This document shows, one piece after another, positions 45,950 through 56,173 of a stretch of DNA of 64,000 nt. The stretch comes from Puccinia triticina (taxonomy: Eukaryota > Basidiomycota > Pucciniomycetes > Pucciniales > Pucciniaceae): contig NC_070563.1 in assembly GCF_026914185.1 (NCBI RefSeq), positions 1,488,001 to 1,552,000 on the forward strand, given 5' to 3'. The notes under the pieces are model-generated. The model was given only the letters and a program-made list of their open reading frames with translations. It had not been told where the DNA came from and searched no databases. Positions within the stretch are counted from its first letter, which is position 1. Every line of letters begins with the position of its first letter. A program made the translations under genes and the position numbers.

Positions 45950-46735
45950 CCGGTGCTAGGCCGGCAGCAGTTGGGGGAGGGGAAAGAGAAATGAGAATTT
46001 GGGCCGTGAATGAGCGTGGTGAGCCGTGTAAGCGTGGGGGGGGGATGATTTTCTGACGGCTGGAGTTGCGCGTCTGCGGTTTTGTTGTTCAGAGGGAAGC
46101 CGGGGATACTGCCGGCGGGGTGTGATCTAAACCAAAGAGTTGGAGAAGATTGACGTTGCGGGCTATTGAACTTAGAAGACGTGAGAAACTCAGAAGTACG
46201 GGCGGAAGACTCCAGGAGTAATAAACTTTTAGATATTGATGGAAGCCTGAATTTATGGTTCAGAGTAGGTCCATGCCGCTCCAAAGCCTGAGTTTGAACT
46301 GAACTCAAACCTTGGAGTTGGTGACATGTAGTAGACATCTCATCACAACCTAGCGCGCACGCGCGCGCTACAACAAACAAAACAGCAGAAACAAAACAAA
46401 ACAAAATGAAACAAGACCCAACACACAACCGTAAGAAAAATGGAGACAAGAAAAAGTCCAACCCTCCTCATCCAAAACCTAACCAAAGAGCGCAGATAAT
46501 AAAAATAAAAAAAGAGCACAAAATGAAACAAAGAACCAGAAAAATAAGATCAATCAGAAAAGAAAGAAAGAAAGAAACCTGAAACGTCTTGAGGATGCGG
46601 CGCGTGCCGCGCTGTTGAATCTTGACTTGATGTGAGCTGAAATCTTGAAGTCTTGATGCTTTGAAGCCTTGACGTCCTCCGGCGCACGCGGCGCAATAAA
46701 ACTGAGATCTGACCCCTGTACCGTCCTGTCCACCA
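45950..46735 (-). repeat. copia LTR-like fragment, relative of 2290-3146
   Basis: In order it has GGTTTTGTTG, a GACATGTAGTAGACATCTCATC block, GCGCGCACGCGCGCGC followed by a CAAAACA-rich tract, repeated CTTGA words and CCACCACACTG, all present in the same order at 2290-3146. The 222-aa minus-strand ORF across it is not a protein gene. Its right end is cut by a GGTACC-type end (to 46817, GTGACATCTCTA). Confidence 0.55.
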
Positions 46736-46817
46736 CACTGTACCTGGCACCCGTGGGCAGGTACCCGCCCACAGGTGCTGGGTACCCACCAACAGGTACC
46801 CAGTGACATCTCTATCA
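46735..46817. mobile_element. GGTACC-type hAT MITE fragment (right end)
   Basis: GTACCTGGCACCCGTGGGCA...GGTACCCAGTGACATCTCTA; the terminus equals that of the intact family members. No left end. Confidence 0.6.
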
Positions 46818-47030
46818 TGGTCACATGCTGTCATCCTGTCATTATTTCATCTGCAAGCTGCATGAGGGGTTTTTGCTAGCTTGACACCTGCATGATCCTG
46901 CATGATGTCATCTGTCAACTGTCAGACTGCAGCCCCTATTACACTAGTCTGCATGCACCTGCATAAGACTGCATCAAGTGTGCATAACAATGCATGACAC
47001 TGCATGACATGTGCATAACACAATGTAATA

Positions 47031-47219
47031 GGGGGATTCAAAAGTTGGTGTTCAAGGCTTTTATTGAACACCAAATTTCAAAAAAACATCCAAGCAGGCT
47101 TAGGGGGTGTAGTACAGTGTGGCTTGCATGCACTTTTGCAACTTGGTGTTCAAGAATGAACTAATTGAACACCAACTTGCAAAAGTGCATGCAAGTCGCA
47201 TCTGGCCAACTTTGAAACC
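47031..47219. mobile_element. 189-bp mariner-type MITE, TA duplication
   Basis: GGGGGATTCAAAAGTTGG is mirrored at the right as CCAACTTTGAAACCCCC; TA flanks both ends (47029-47030, 47220-47221). Inside, GCACTTTTGCAACTTGGTGT and its inverse form a hairpin. Confidence 0.75.
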
Positions 47220-47221
47220 CC

Positions 47222-47700
47222 CTAATGAGTGCAGATGATGAGTTAATGTATATGTAAAGAGTAGACGAGTTTTCAGAGTGGTCCATGTAATGGATTAAAT
47301 GTACCTGTGTAACGGTGGTTCATGTAATGGATTACATGACCTGAGTATGGTGTTTGTGTGTATATAACTGACTGATGGTGTCTTGAAGGGGTTGTATCTT
47401 CTGATCCAGAGGGGTGTAAGGTGTGTTCTCAATGGTGTCCTGTTTAGTTTTGGCAGTAGAATCCAGTGGTGCCACCGTATTGAGTGATTTGTGAGTGTAC
47501 ATATGAGAAAATGGAAAATTTTGAAATGAGCTAGATGGGTAACCATAAAGCATACCACAGCGGAATCATAGTCTTGAGCAAAAAAAAAACTAATCAGGAT
47601 GTTAGGTAATCACATAGTTTTGAGCAAGCAACAATCAGTCAGGATGTTTGGAGTATCATGTTTACAAGTACACATAGAGGCTGGAAATCATTCAATTTCC
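47222..47700. other. spacer, no gene recognised
   Basis: Short overlapping minus-strand ORFs without family character. It is the 3' flank of the disrupted gene whose last codons lie at 47701-47814. Confidence 0.4.
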
Positions 47701-47814
47701 TCACTGGCTGATGAGATATTTCTGAAACATTTGGAGGCTAGTAGAAAGGTGCCTTGCCTGCCCCTTTTTCATCCCAGAATCTAAAAGCTCATCTGCAGAG
47801 AATTTCTTGAAGGT
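47701..47814 (-). pseudogene. last-exon end of a SAM-like-domain gene, cut off by the hAT insertion
   Basis: The minus strand reads TFKKFSADELLDSGMKKG... MFQKYLISQ and a stop (47701-47703). Joined to the frame that ends DITHYTTF at 56182 it makes a continuous SAM-like helix bundle (LEEYLQFCHLD... ITHYTTF-KKFSADELL...). The TSD copy TTGAAGGT is at 47807-47814. Confidence 0.8.
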
Positions 47815-49772
47815 TAGAGATAGTCATTTGGGACCCGGGTACCAAGCGGTACCCGGGTACCACACCGCTTTTTGGCCAATTGCAGGTACCTAGTACCGCA
47901 CCTGGCACCGCCTGGGAGGTACAACGTGTACCGCCAGTGCTATTTTGGGCCTCCAGCTCAGTAAATGTCAGAGAATGTTATTGGCCTCAATCATGGTGAC
48001 AATCTATTTACTTTAAACCATATAGACTATGTAAGCTAATCAATACACTCAATCCTCATTTAAGACTACCACATTTCTTTTGAACTTCCTCCCTGCCTTG
48101 CTAACATTACCGCGCACCTATTTCCATGCTGCCAAGGTCCCCTCTTTTATTCTTTTGTTCTTTGAGTAAAAAGCAACTTTCATTCCTCCACTGATTGAGT
48201 TTGGTCCAAGTTGGTGCCTCTTTGATGATATTTAATCCCAAACAAAGCTAAATGCACACTCCACGTCGACGGATGTTGCTAATGAATCAAATAGAAAAAG
48301 GTTTAGATGGAGTAAAAACAAAAGAAATATTGGTTGTTGGCTCAGCAGGAAATCCTGAAACATCAAGGGCCATATGCACGAGACTGCCATGTGTGTTTCC
48401 CAAACGCTTCTGGTTAATCCACCATTTCAGAGGATTTACTAGATCAGTCCCCTCCAGGATAAGGCTGCCGGCCAGCCAGATATCAAGCGCGTCAGTTGAG
48501 CTGTTTCCTCCTTGGGCTGCAGCAGCATCACCAAGTCCAGCAAGCACACTCGTCTCAGGCTGTAGAAATTTTTCAATAATATGTACTCAGTTATTTCTGT
48601 GTTGTAATATAACCTCCAATTCCATACACAACTTGCCTTTGAGGTGGTATTCGGTGGATTTGGATTTGCAGTGGGTGACCGGGGCTTGTAGAATGATACC
48701 CACATCTCTTGGGCCAAGCATATGGCTTCTGCTATCCATTCGGGTTCCCAGTTGGCCAACTTGAAGTATTCATCCTTAAACAACGGATGTAGAAATTAAA
48801 TGAATTGTATTTCAGTATTTAAAACAAACATATAATTATAACTTGAAAGGGAAAGTATACATACTAATTGCTATTCTGTAGAGTGGTGAGATGTTGGTTA
48901 AACTGTAGTATTTGTTAGCCCGTTTCAATCCCAATTGGCATGCATTCCTCATTTCTGAAGGGTATTTTCTTTCACTGATGACCATCGACAGGTGCTTGGT
49001 GACTTGGTAGATGTAAATGACAACATTGGATAAGCAAGACAATCCCGAAATGGATAATTGCATTGTTATCTCGTGGAAAATAGTTAGTACGTGGACCAGA
49101 TCACGCGCCAAGTTCAGGTCTGACTGATCCAAGTGATTCCTGCAATGGAGACCATGCCTCTTATCGCGCTGCCACTCAAGACTTAGAGAATGAGTCAGGA
49201 AATGAGATGTTCTTTGCAGCAAGATATATAATGAGGGAAGGGACTTACATAGCAGGTTCACACCTAAGAATGGCATTGAGCTGAAGAAGTGTCGAGTTCC
49301 ATTGGGTACGGACATCTCTTGGAACATTGTGTGGCTTTGGGAGACCTTTATCTTGACAGATCCCTAAAAATTCAGCTTTCAAATTTGGAGAGTACCTCAA
49401 TTTTTTTGCAACCGCTCAAAACTGCGCAAAAATGTGATTTAAGTTAATTGTTATTTTTAATTTGAACAAACTCAATTGCCCGCTTTTTTACCTTGGCCAG
49501 AGTTTTTTTACATGTTTCAGTTGTATAACAATTGCTTTCATCTTCATTGCTAGCACCATCAATATCTTCCTTGCCAAGCGATTTGGTATTGTACTCATTG
49601 GTATTGACCAATGATTCAGAATCACTGGAATCTTCACCTTCTGCTTCCACCATCCAGTCTTTTTTGCCCCAAGGAATTCTAGATAAACAAGCAAAAAATA
49701 CATAAATTTGATGGACCAAAACAATTGAGATTAATTGAGGGATTGAGGTGGCACCAACTTACAATCTGATTT

Positions 49773-50019
49773 CACTGCAAAAATAACTTGGTCAACTGCT
49801 TGCAGTTGACATGCAGGATACTCAAGCCAAGCTGCCATTGTAACTCCACATGAATGCAGAAGTGCCTTTGTTGGCACAGTCACTGTGCAAGGTGCACAGT
49901 GACTGTGCATTGAAGCTTTGGTTAATTCAAACCTTGAGTAAGGCTGGTGTAACACCACAAGCTTCCTCAGAGTTGCCGCATGTCAACTGCTCACAGTTGA
50001 CACAGTTTTTTTTGCAGTG
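49773..50019. mobile_element. 247-bp CACTA-type MITE, 3-bp duplication TTT
   Basis: Starts CACTGCAAAAATAACTTGGT and ends ACACAGTTTTTTTTGCAGTG, with TTT on both sides (49770-49772, 50020-50022). GTCAACTG...CAGTTGAC words are shared with the 113-bp copy at 7579-7691. It sits next to an intron of the hAT transposase. Confidence 0.85.
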
Positions 50020-50165
50020 TTTGCTCCTCCGAATCGTTACTCTCATCTTCAAAATTGGAATCTTCAGAGTCAGCAGCAGCCTGGTACGAGGCCAGGGAAG
50101 TTTTATATTGTTTTGCAGGTCCAAACGGTCAAAGAATTGCCTGAACAATCAAGTTGAGAATGTGC

Positions 50166-51021
50166 GCTGTGAGAATAAAAGCTGGTTTGTTGGTGGAAAT
50201 GTCCGCTGACCGCCTCCTTCAAGAATATTAGTGTCCGGGCTGTGTGATTGTTGGTAACTCAGCTCCGCACTGCTACTATCCGCTAGCCTTCAGCACTCCT
50301 CTCTGAGCCTGATCTATAGCGTAATAATCCGCAAGTGAATAAAGCTCCGCACTCCGTAAGCACAGAATCTGCCAGTAAACTTTAAAAGTAAAGGTAAAGT
50401 CACAAATATATCTCCTAATAACTCTTGTACGTCCGTAAGTGTAAGTACAATAATGAGTAATCCGTCCAATGATAGGATTATTATTCCCAAAAAGAAAAAT
50501 TCCCTCGCCCCCTTTCCCTGTCCTTCCCTCCACACACATTGCCGTTCCCACCCAATCCCAGACGTCTGACAATTTCCCGCACTAGTCCTCCAGCTCCGCC
50601 CGCTCTTCCGCACGTCACTTTCCCAGACTCCGCTCCTCTCCGACGCTTGATCTCCCACCGTCCTCTGTCTAGCCGCCGCCAGTTGGTCTCTTGTCATCGC
50701 CTCCACCCCGGTTCCACCCGCTTTGGCTGTTGTGGCTCACCCACTGACGCACCACTGCTACCAGTCCACGTGTGTAGTCCGCCGCAGTCCAGCCCTGTCT
50801 TTTCCGCTCCAATCCAAATACCCAATCTGAAATCCGCAATCCGCAATCCGTGCATTCCGGTCCACGCGTGACTTTCCGTGAGCTTTCCTAGCGTGCTTTT
50901 CTGACATCATCCTCAGTGCTTATGTCACCGGAATGCACTCTGCCTGAGCCGCTCTGTGCATTCCCACCCGCTTTATCCCCAAGTGGACATTCTACCACGC
51001 TTGCCTATATAAATCACCACA
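50166..51021. repeat. 856-bp solo LTR inserted in the hAT transposase
   Basis: Reads TGTGAGAATAAAAGC ... AAATCACCACA, so it has TG...CA ends. It separates the transposase codons for RCF (51026 on) from HILN (50162 back), which belong together. Flanks GCGC / GCAC may be a degraded 4-bp duplication. A second, split copy lies at 41686-42870. Several overlapping ORFs inside have no support. Confidence 0.75.
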
Positions 51022-53378
51022 GCACAAAGCACCGGATCCATTGTGGCTCGCCCAAGAACCCTGGCCACTTGAGCTTCTTGATTTCTTTCACCATCACTTG
51101 GTTGTTTGATGCATTGTTGCTCACAATCCCACATATGTAGAATTGGTCAGTGTATTAAATCAAATAGAACCATAGAAGACGGATATGTCTCACCTTATCC
51201 TTAATTCCAAATTTATCCACGACTAAACCTAAAGTCTTGGCCAATTATTCTCCCGTGTGGCTTTGATTAAGACAAACAAAGTCTAGAGGCATAGCCTCTA
51301 GATCTATCTCATCAGCGGTTTTGTTCATCAATTGGTAGATTACTATACCCATGATGTCATAGCCGTTTGGAGACTGCCAGGCATCAACTTCTAGATATAA
51401 TGCACCTTGATGCGCCTGATAATAAAAAAAAAGAGATAGAAGTGAGCCAGATAGTATTTAAATCCAAGTGGAACTGATGCTCACATTCAACTTGTCCCGG
51501 TACTTGCTTTGAATGGCTGAATATAACAAGTGGATTTCCTTCAAAACCTCCTTGTACTTGGGTAAGTGCTTCACTACCGTCGGATGTAGGATGGATTTCA
51601 TGCTTGGATGAAAAAGTGCTGAAAACGGCCTTGCAGCTTCAGCGCACCACATAGCGCATAGTTGGGGAACCTAGAATAGAAAACCAATGATCAGCATCAA
51701 TAAAGCAAAAACAAAGATGGCGCATATAACCTCTTTGGGATCAATTTCCCTTGTCCCAGTAAATCCAAATTGAGTCAACAACCCTGTGCTCTTTGCATAT
51801 TGTGTTTTGCGCAGGCATATTGAGGCATGCTTATTGTCATTGAGGTTACTACAGGACGAGTCTGAGGTTGCGCAGTTTATCTTTGTGCCACATCTGATTC
51901 TTGGTGCCAGTTAAAAGTTAAGATTTCTTTTGGATCAGATAAGAAAGAAGGACATACAACTTGCACGGATAAGCTATCATCCGCCGGCCAAATTTGTACT
52001 TTTTATTGGAAAGTATATGTACTTTATACAAGCTATAGCTTGAACTGACAGAGTTTTGTGCAATTTTTATAGCTCTTCCTACATGATAATCAATAATCAG
52101 AAAACTGTGAAAAAGAATGAAATGAATAATGATTTTGACTCGCGTAACTCCTCTTTGTCAGTTGAAGGCTGGCTAGGTTGAGGATCAGTCACCAGGGGAG
52201 ATATTTTCCCACTCCCCAGGGAGTGCCAGAGCTGAATTTGATGTGAGTTTTGGTTGGATGTGAGCCTGATGTGCATCAGTAACTCATCCCTAAATGAATT
52301 GAAGAGGATGCAGAAGTGAGTCAAAAGTCAGTCAGAATTGATTTGGGAGTCAACAAAATGTTGCGTAGAATTCTTTCGTTTTCTAGGTACAACTAGAGGA
52401 AAAAATATGATGAAATGATATTTCACCCAAGTCCAACTCATCAATTGCTCCTGTTTGATGATGTCAAAGGATAGGAAAGCAAAATTGCCATTCTTGAATG
52501 TAATTCCTGTAAAAAAAATGAGTTTCTTGTAATTCACATTATATGCCCTCATGTACAAAATTAAAGTAAAATTCAACTTGGTATTATCTGAGTTTATTAA
52601 AGACAGACAATCACAAAAACAAAAATCAAGGGTTTCCCCTACAAAATAATCAAAATAAAAAAATAAAAAACAGCCCAAAAAAACACCCAGCCCAATACCC
52701 ATCCTCTTCTAGAGAGGGTGCAAGTATTGGGCAGATGACCCCCAGCGCGCCGCATTTAAGGCAAGTTGCAAAGGGGGGTCATCACCTTTCACCCTCAAAC
52801 TGTGCAAACGCAGCAGCGGAGGGGTGTGAGTCAACTCACTGGCTGGAAGTGCAGCACAGCGAGTCGACTGGCAATTCCACTTTGCCAGAGGCCGCTCTAT
52901 TTATAGGCGCACCCTCCACCCTCACTTCTCTTTCCTGACCGTCACCCATTGCAAGAAAACACCAAGACTGCCACCGAAAGCCTCCCGACCGTTGCAAGAT
53001 ACTCGGCAAACTAGGACTCCTACCAACAAGCACCCTTAAATACACTTCACCCCAGCCACAATCTACCGCGGCGCTGGGAAGCCCAGAATCCGATGGTGCT
53101 GGGCTCACCATTGAGAACACAACCAGGTCTCCAGGACCTATGTAACCTCCAACCAGCCAGTGTTAGACTGGGCTTGCACGTGCACGCGAGCCCAGTTGTA
53201 GACTGAGAATCCCCGCCAGATGTCTGGAATCCCGCTGGCTTGAAACCGGCTTCAATCCCGCGCAACTTTCACTTGTCCGATATCCCCACCCATTACTCCA
53301 CACCGCCCGTACACTCCAAATCTTGTGCCTTCACTCCAAACCCCACCGCCGCCAGCCATCACACAAGATCACCCAACA

Positions 53379-54426
53379 ATGTCGGGTTCAACTCATTTCG
53401 GGCTAATGTTTGAGGTGCTGCTAGGTGAGTCTTTTGTTTTTGTTTTTGCGCGCATCAACCAGCGTCATCTGATGGGACTCGTCGTCGATCTTCTCTTCGC
53501 CCTGACTGGCCTCCCTGCTTCTCCGGTTCCCAAAGATCCTGTTCAGCCTCGTCCATCTTCCAAGCCCCCCAGCGCCCTTCCGCCAGTCATTGTGTTCTTC
53601 CGCCGATCCAATGCTTGCACTCGGCCTTGACGTTGGCCAACACAATCATCTCGGTGATTGTCCACCACGCACCGCGCCTTCGCACTCGGTAAGCTCCATT
53701 GGCTCCTGGGAGTCGAGCCGGTGACTGTTTTCAGTCTCTATTGCGGCGATGAATCATGTGAACAAGCATCTCAAGGGTGATGGGGAGAACTTGGGTTTAG
53801 CATTGGGCCTCAAAAAAGACAGGTGAGGCGACATTGGTAAAGTCTGCAGGCCATCCAATTCCTCTGTTTTATTGTTCAGGACTGGAATTCCTGGTGGCCG
53901 CATTGCAAAATCCTGCAGCCTTCTTGGAATATTCTTTTCGCCCCACACCACCAGCACCAACAGAACGGCCGCTTTGGGGCGCCGTTCGCAGCCGACGCCG
54001 CGTGTCGTGAACTCGCTGTGGCACGAATGGACGAGCGGACCTATGGAGATGTTGGACATGAAGGGCGTGGCGGACGACGGGATGGACTTGATCCGGCCGC
54101 ACATCGAGCGCGCCATGGCGTTCATCGAGGCCTGTCGCGTCGCCGGGGGAAAGGTGCTCGTGCATTGCCTCGTCGGCGTCAGTCGCAGCGCCTCCATCGT
54201 CATCGCACACGTCATGAAACATTGCCGGCTCGACCTCACGTCCGCGTACCTCATGGTCCGCTCCCGCAGACTCAACATCCTCCTTCAGCCAAACCACCTC
54301 TTCATGTGGAGCATCAAACGGCTCCAAAACGACTTGGTTGCCTCCGCCGCTGCCAATGCTTGTACCTACAGGCCCATTAATTCCAGATTAGTCATGAAAG
54401 CTGTACAATCATTTTACGCAATTTAA
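53379..54426 (+). CDS. dual-specificity protein phosphatase, Pps1-type catalytic domain only (226 aa)
   Basis: Exons 53379-53424, 53735-53822 and 53880-54426 join in phase (GTGAGT..TTTTCAG, GTGAGG..TTCAG). Residues about 105-205 carry the Pps1-type domain: LDMKGVADDGMDL with the general-acid Asp, GGKVLVHCLVGVSRSASIVI with the H-C-x5-R-S loop (Cys nucleophile and Arg intact), and AYLMVRSRRLNILLQPN, the AYxxVxxRRxxxxxQPN helix. Fungal Pps1 proteins are several times longer with this domain at the C-terminus; here the first ~100 residues are unrelated and the N-terminal half of the phosphatase fold seems incomplete. GC-rich third positions differ from the AT-rich surroundings, as for a captured host gene. 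It lies inside the hAT element; whether it is expressed or active is unknown. Confidence 0.75.
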
Positions 54427-55017
54427 CAACATACATGTCAGCTTGCACTTAACTTCTTGAGGACAGCATCCATCAAGGCTCAAGACCAAGCACAAAAGTA
54501 TCATCTCCAAACATAGTTTGGTATCCAAACTGGCTATGTTTGGATATAAATTTGAGCCAATAGCATGTAAATCACAAACAAATTGTACGCAGGTAGGCTC
54601 TTTGGTGGTTAAATAACTTCTGTGTTGTTTAATTTGAAAGCACTTCCTCAAGAGCATGGTCCTTGGGATCAAGTATTAATTTTCAAGGAACCAGCTCAAC
54701 TCCATGTGAAGTTGCAATAAACATATTGTAGCACCTAAGGAAACTAAGCTACCAACACATAATTGTGCCCTCATATTCCCTCATGCCATGAATAGCTAGG
54801 TCACAAGCAATCCTAAATCAGAGATTTGATGATAGTAGGAAGTTCAAGACCAATCTATAAAGAGGCGTAGAAAAAAATGTTGATTTTTATTGAACTTGAT
54901 TCAGGTGGGTGGGTGGGTACTGGGTAGGGTGATCCTCCCCAGGGAGGGAAACTCAGGGGAGGTGTCTCAAGGGAGATGAAGAGTGGGAAGTCTGAGAGAT
55001 TTGGGGGCTGCATGGGC

Positions 55018-55052
55018 CAAGTATGTGGTGTGAACTTCACACCACATACTTG
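55018..55052. repeat. 35-bp perfect palindrome
   Basis: CAAGTATGTGGTGTGAA, one centre base, then the exact inverse. Could form a cruciform or mark a binding site. No gene next to it. Confidence 0.9.
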
Positions 55053-55424
55053 AAGGGAGATTAAGCACAAGACAATAGGACTGAACCTGAAATCTGCAGC
55101 GGCGAAGCCGCCTTGGCCTCTAGTTGGGTTTAAAATTTCAGAATGTGGTAATGTTGCAGTAAAATTAGTGAAACCCATTTTCTTGAAAATGCTGTAATTA
55201 ATTTGAATTTGGCTAAAAAACATGGTGATAAACTATTGTATTGGGGTGAAAGTCTGAGTTAAGTCAACATTGGATTGCAGTGCCACTCCAGTTTGGCCAC
55301 ATATCCTGGCCTCTTCACAAAAAATGATTGTGTGATTTTTTGTTTTTTTTGCTTTTCAAAATCCACATGTGCACATGCAAGTGAACTTTTTTGCACTTTG
55401 CTAATAGTCACCCTAATGTACACG

Positions 55425-55580
55425 CATACATTGAGGTGGAAATATCACAGGATGGGCCTTTCACAGCCACATGGAAAGTAAAAACTTTGTGTTGAGACAC
55501 CAATTGTCCCCCTGATGTACGCGAGTACATGAGGGGGACAATATGACATACTGCGCCTTTCACATCCCCATGAAAAGGAC
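55425..55580. repeat. two tandem copies of a hairpin unit
   Basis: TTGTCCCCCTGATGTAC GCGA GTACATGAGGGGGACAA (55505-55543) is a 17-bp-arm hairpin with one mismatch; a decayed copy (CACCCTAATGTACACGCATA...) precedes it by 75 bp, each followed by GCCTTTCACA. Confidence 0.7.
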
Positions 55581-56173
55581 ACATTGGTCATGGAGCCAAG
55601 ACAGGCCTATATTTTGGATGAGTTCTGGATGAATTCCAGATGAGTTCTGGATTATTCCTTGGCAAGTTATGGTTTATTTCAGGATGATTTCCAACTGATT
55701 TCAAGCTGAATTCAAGTCTTGCTCATACCTATTCAATATTTCTTTACCAAAGGCCTCCAGCACAGTTATGGAAAAAAGTTACGGTAAGGCACTCCCTGGG
55801 GAGTGGGAACATATCTCCCCTGGTGAGTGATATTGTCTTTTTCAAGGGGGGGGTTGTTGGTTTCCCTTGGTTTTCTTGTTTAGAGCAGGAAAGAGTTGAT
55901 CAATGGTTGGGTTGCTTGTGGGTGAGACTCCCGGGAGGCATGATGGTCTTGATCACTTCAGTGCTGTGGGCAGCTTGCAGTGAGTTGTGACCAGGCCACA
56001 GGGATAGTACTGTCCCTCCGGCCCTGACTCCCCCCGGGGGGTGAGAGGTACTTTCAGGCAGTACCTGGGTACCACACCGCTTTCCGGGCAAAATCAGGTA
56101 CCTCGTACCGCACCTGGCACCTCTTTGTGGGTGCAAGGCGGTACCCGCCGCGGGTACCAAATGACTATCTCTA

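Larger units (their letters stand above)
48284..51930 (-). pseudogene. hAT-family transposase, interrupted
   Basis: Minus-strand blocks in order: a BED-zinc-finger-like DSSCSNLNDNKHASIC (about 51840), WCAEAARPFSALFHPSM, ALYLEVDAWQSPNGYDIMG, VSNNASNNQVMVKEIKKLKW, EPQWIRCF (51030), then after a solo LTR HILNLIVQAIL*PFG (50160), DSEDSNFEDESNDSEEQ, IPWGKKDWMVEAEGED, NVPRDVRTQWNSTLLQLN, DLNLARDLVHVLTIFHEIT, FKDEYFKLANWEPEW and the C-terminal dimerisation region VNPLKWWINQKRLG. These follow the hAT order. Lesions: solo LTR, MITE in or beside an intron, at least two in-frame stops. It belongs to the enclosing element and presumably once served the GGTACC-type MITEs. Confidence 0.88.
52184..55831. 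mobile_element. 3.65-kb segment bounded by 44-bp inverted repeats, inside the hAT
   Basis: ATCAGTCACCAGGGGAGATA...CCCAGGGAGTGCC at 52184-52227 is mirrored with about two mismatches at 55788-55831. No matching target duplication was found, so it is either an old nested transposon or two halves of one hairpin sequence spread apart. The phosphatase gene lies within. Confidence 0.6.
47815..56173. mobile_element. 8.36-kb hAT transposon with 8-bp target duplication TTGAAGGT
   Basis: Left end TAGAGATAGTCATTTGG (47815), right end CCAAATGACTATCTCTA (56173): perfect 17-bp inverted ends. TTGAAGGT flanks both sides (47807-47814, 56174-56181). About 140 bp at each end are filled with GGTACC/CCGGGTACC words, as expected for hAT subterminal transposase-binding regions. 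Contents: a minus-strand hAT transposase pseudogene (48284-51930), a CACTA-type MITE inside it (49773-50019), a solo LTR (50166-51021), an inverted-repeat-bounded segment (52184-55831) with a Pps1-like phosphatase gene (53379-54426). The element splits the last exon of another gene, whose frame is restored by removing it with one duplication. Confidence 0.92.

Noticed and set aside
45793..46461. 222-aa minus-strand ORF with a hydrophobic N-terminus, resembling a secreted or membrane protein
   Set aside because: It lies in an LTR-like repeat related to 2290-3146; the hydrophobic stretch comes from the CAAAACA tract.
50539..50871. 110-aa Ser/Pro-rich plus-strand ORF
   Set aside because: Lies fully inside the solo LTR 50166-51021.
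52836..53265. Minus-strand ORFs of 94 and 72 aa upstream of the phosphatase
   Set aside because: No family, overlapping frames; a TATA-like CTCTATTTATAGG near 52895 on the plus strand is compatible with phosphatase promoter sequence, but this is too weak to call.
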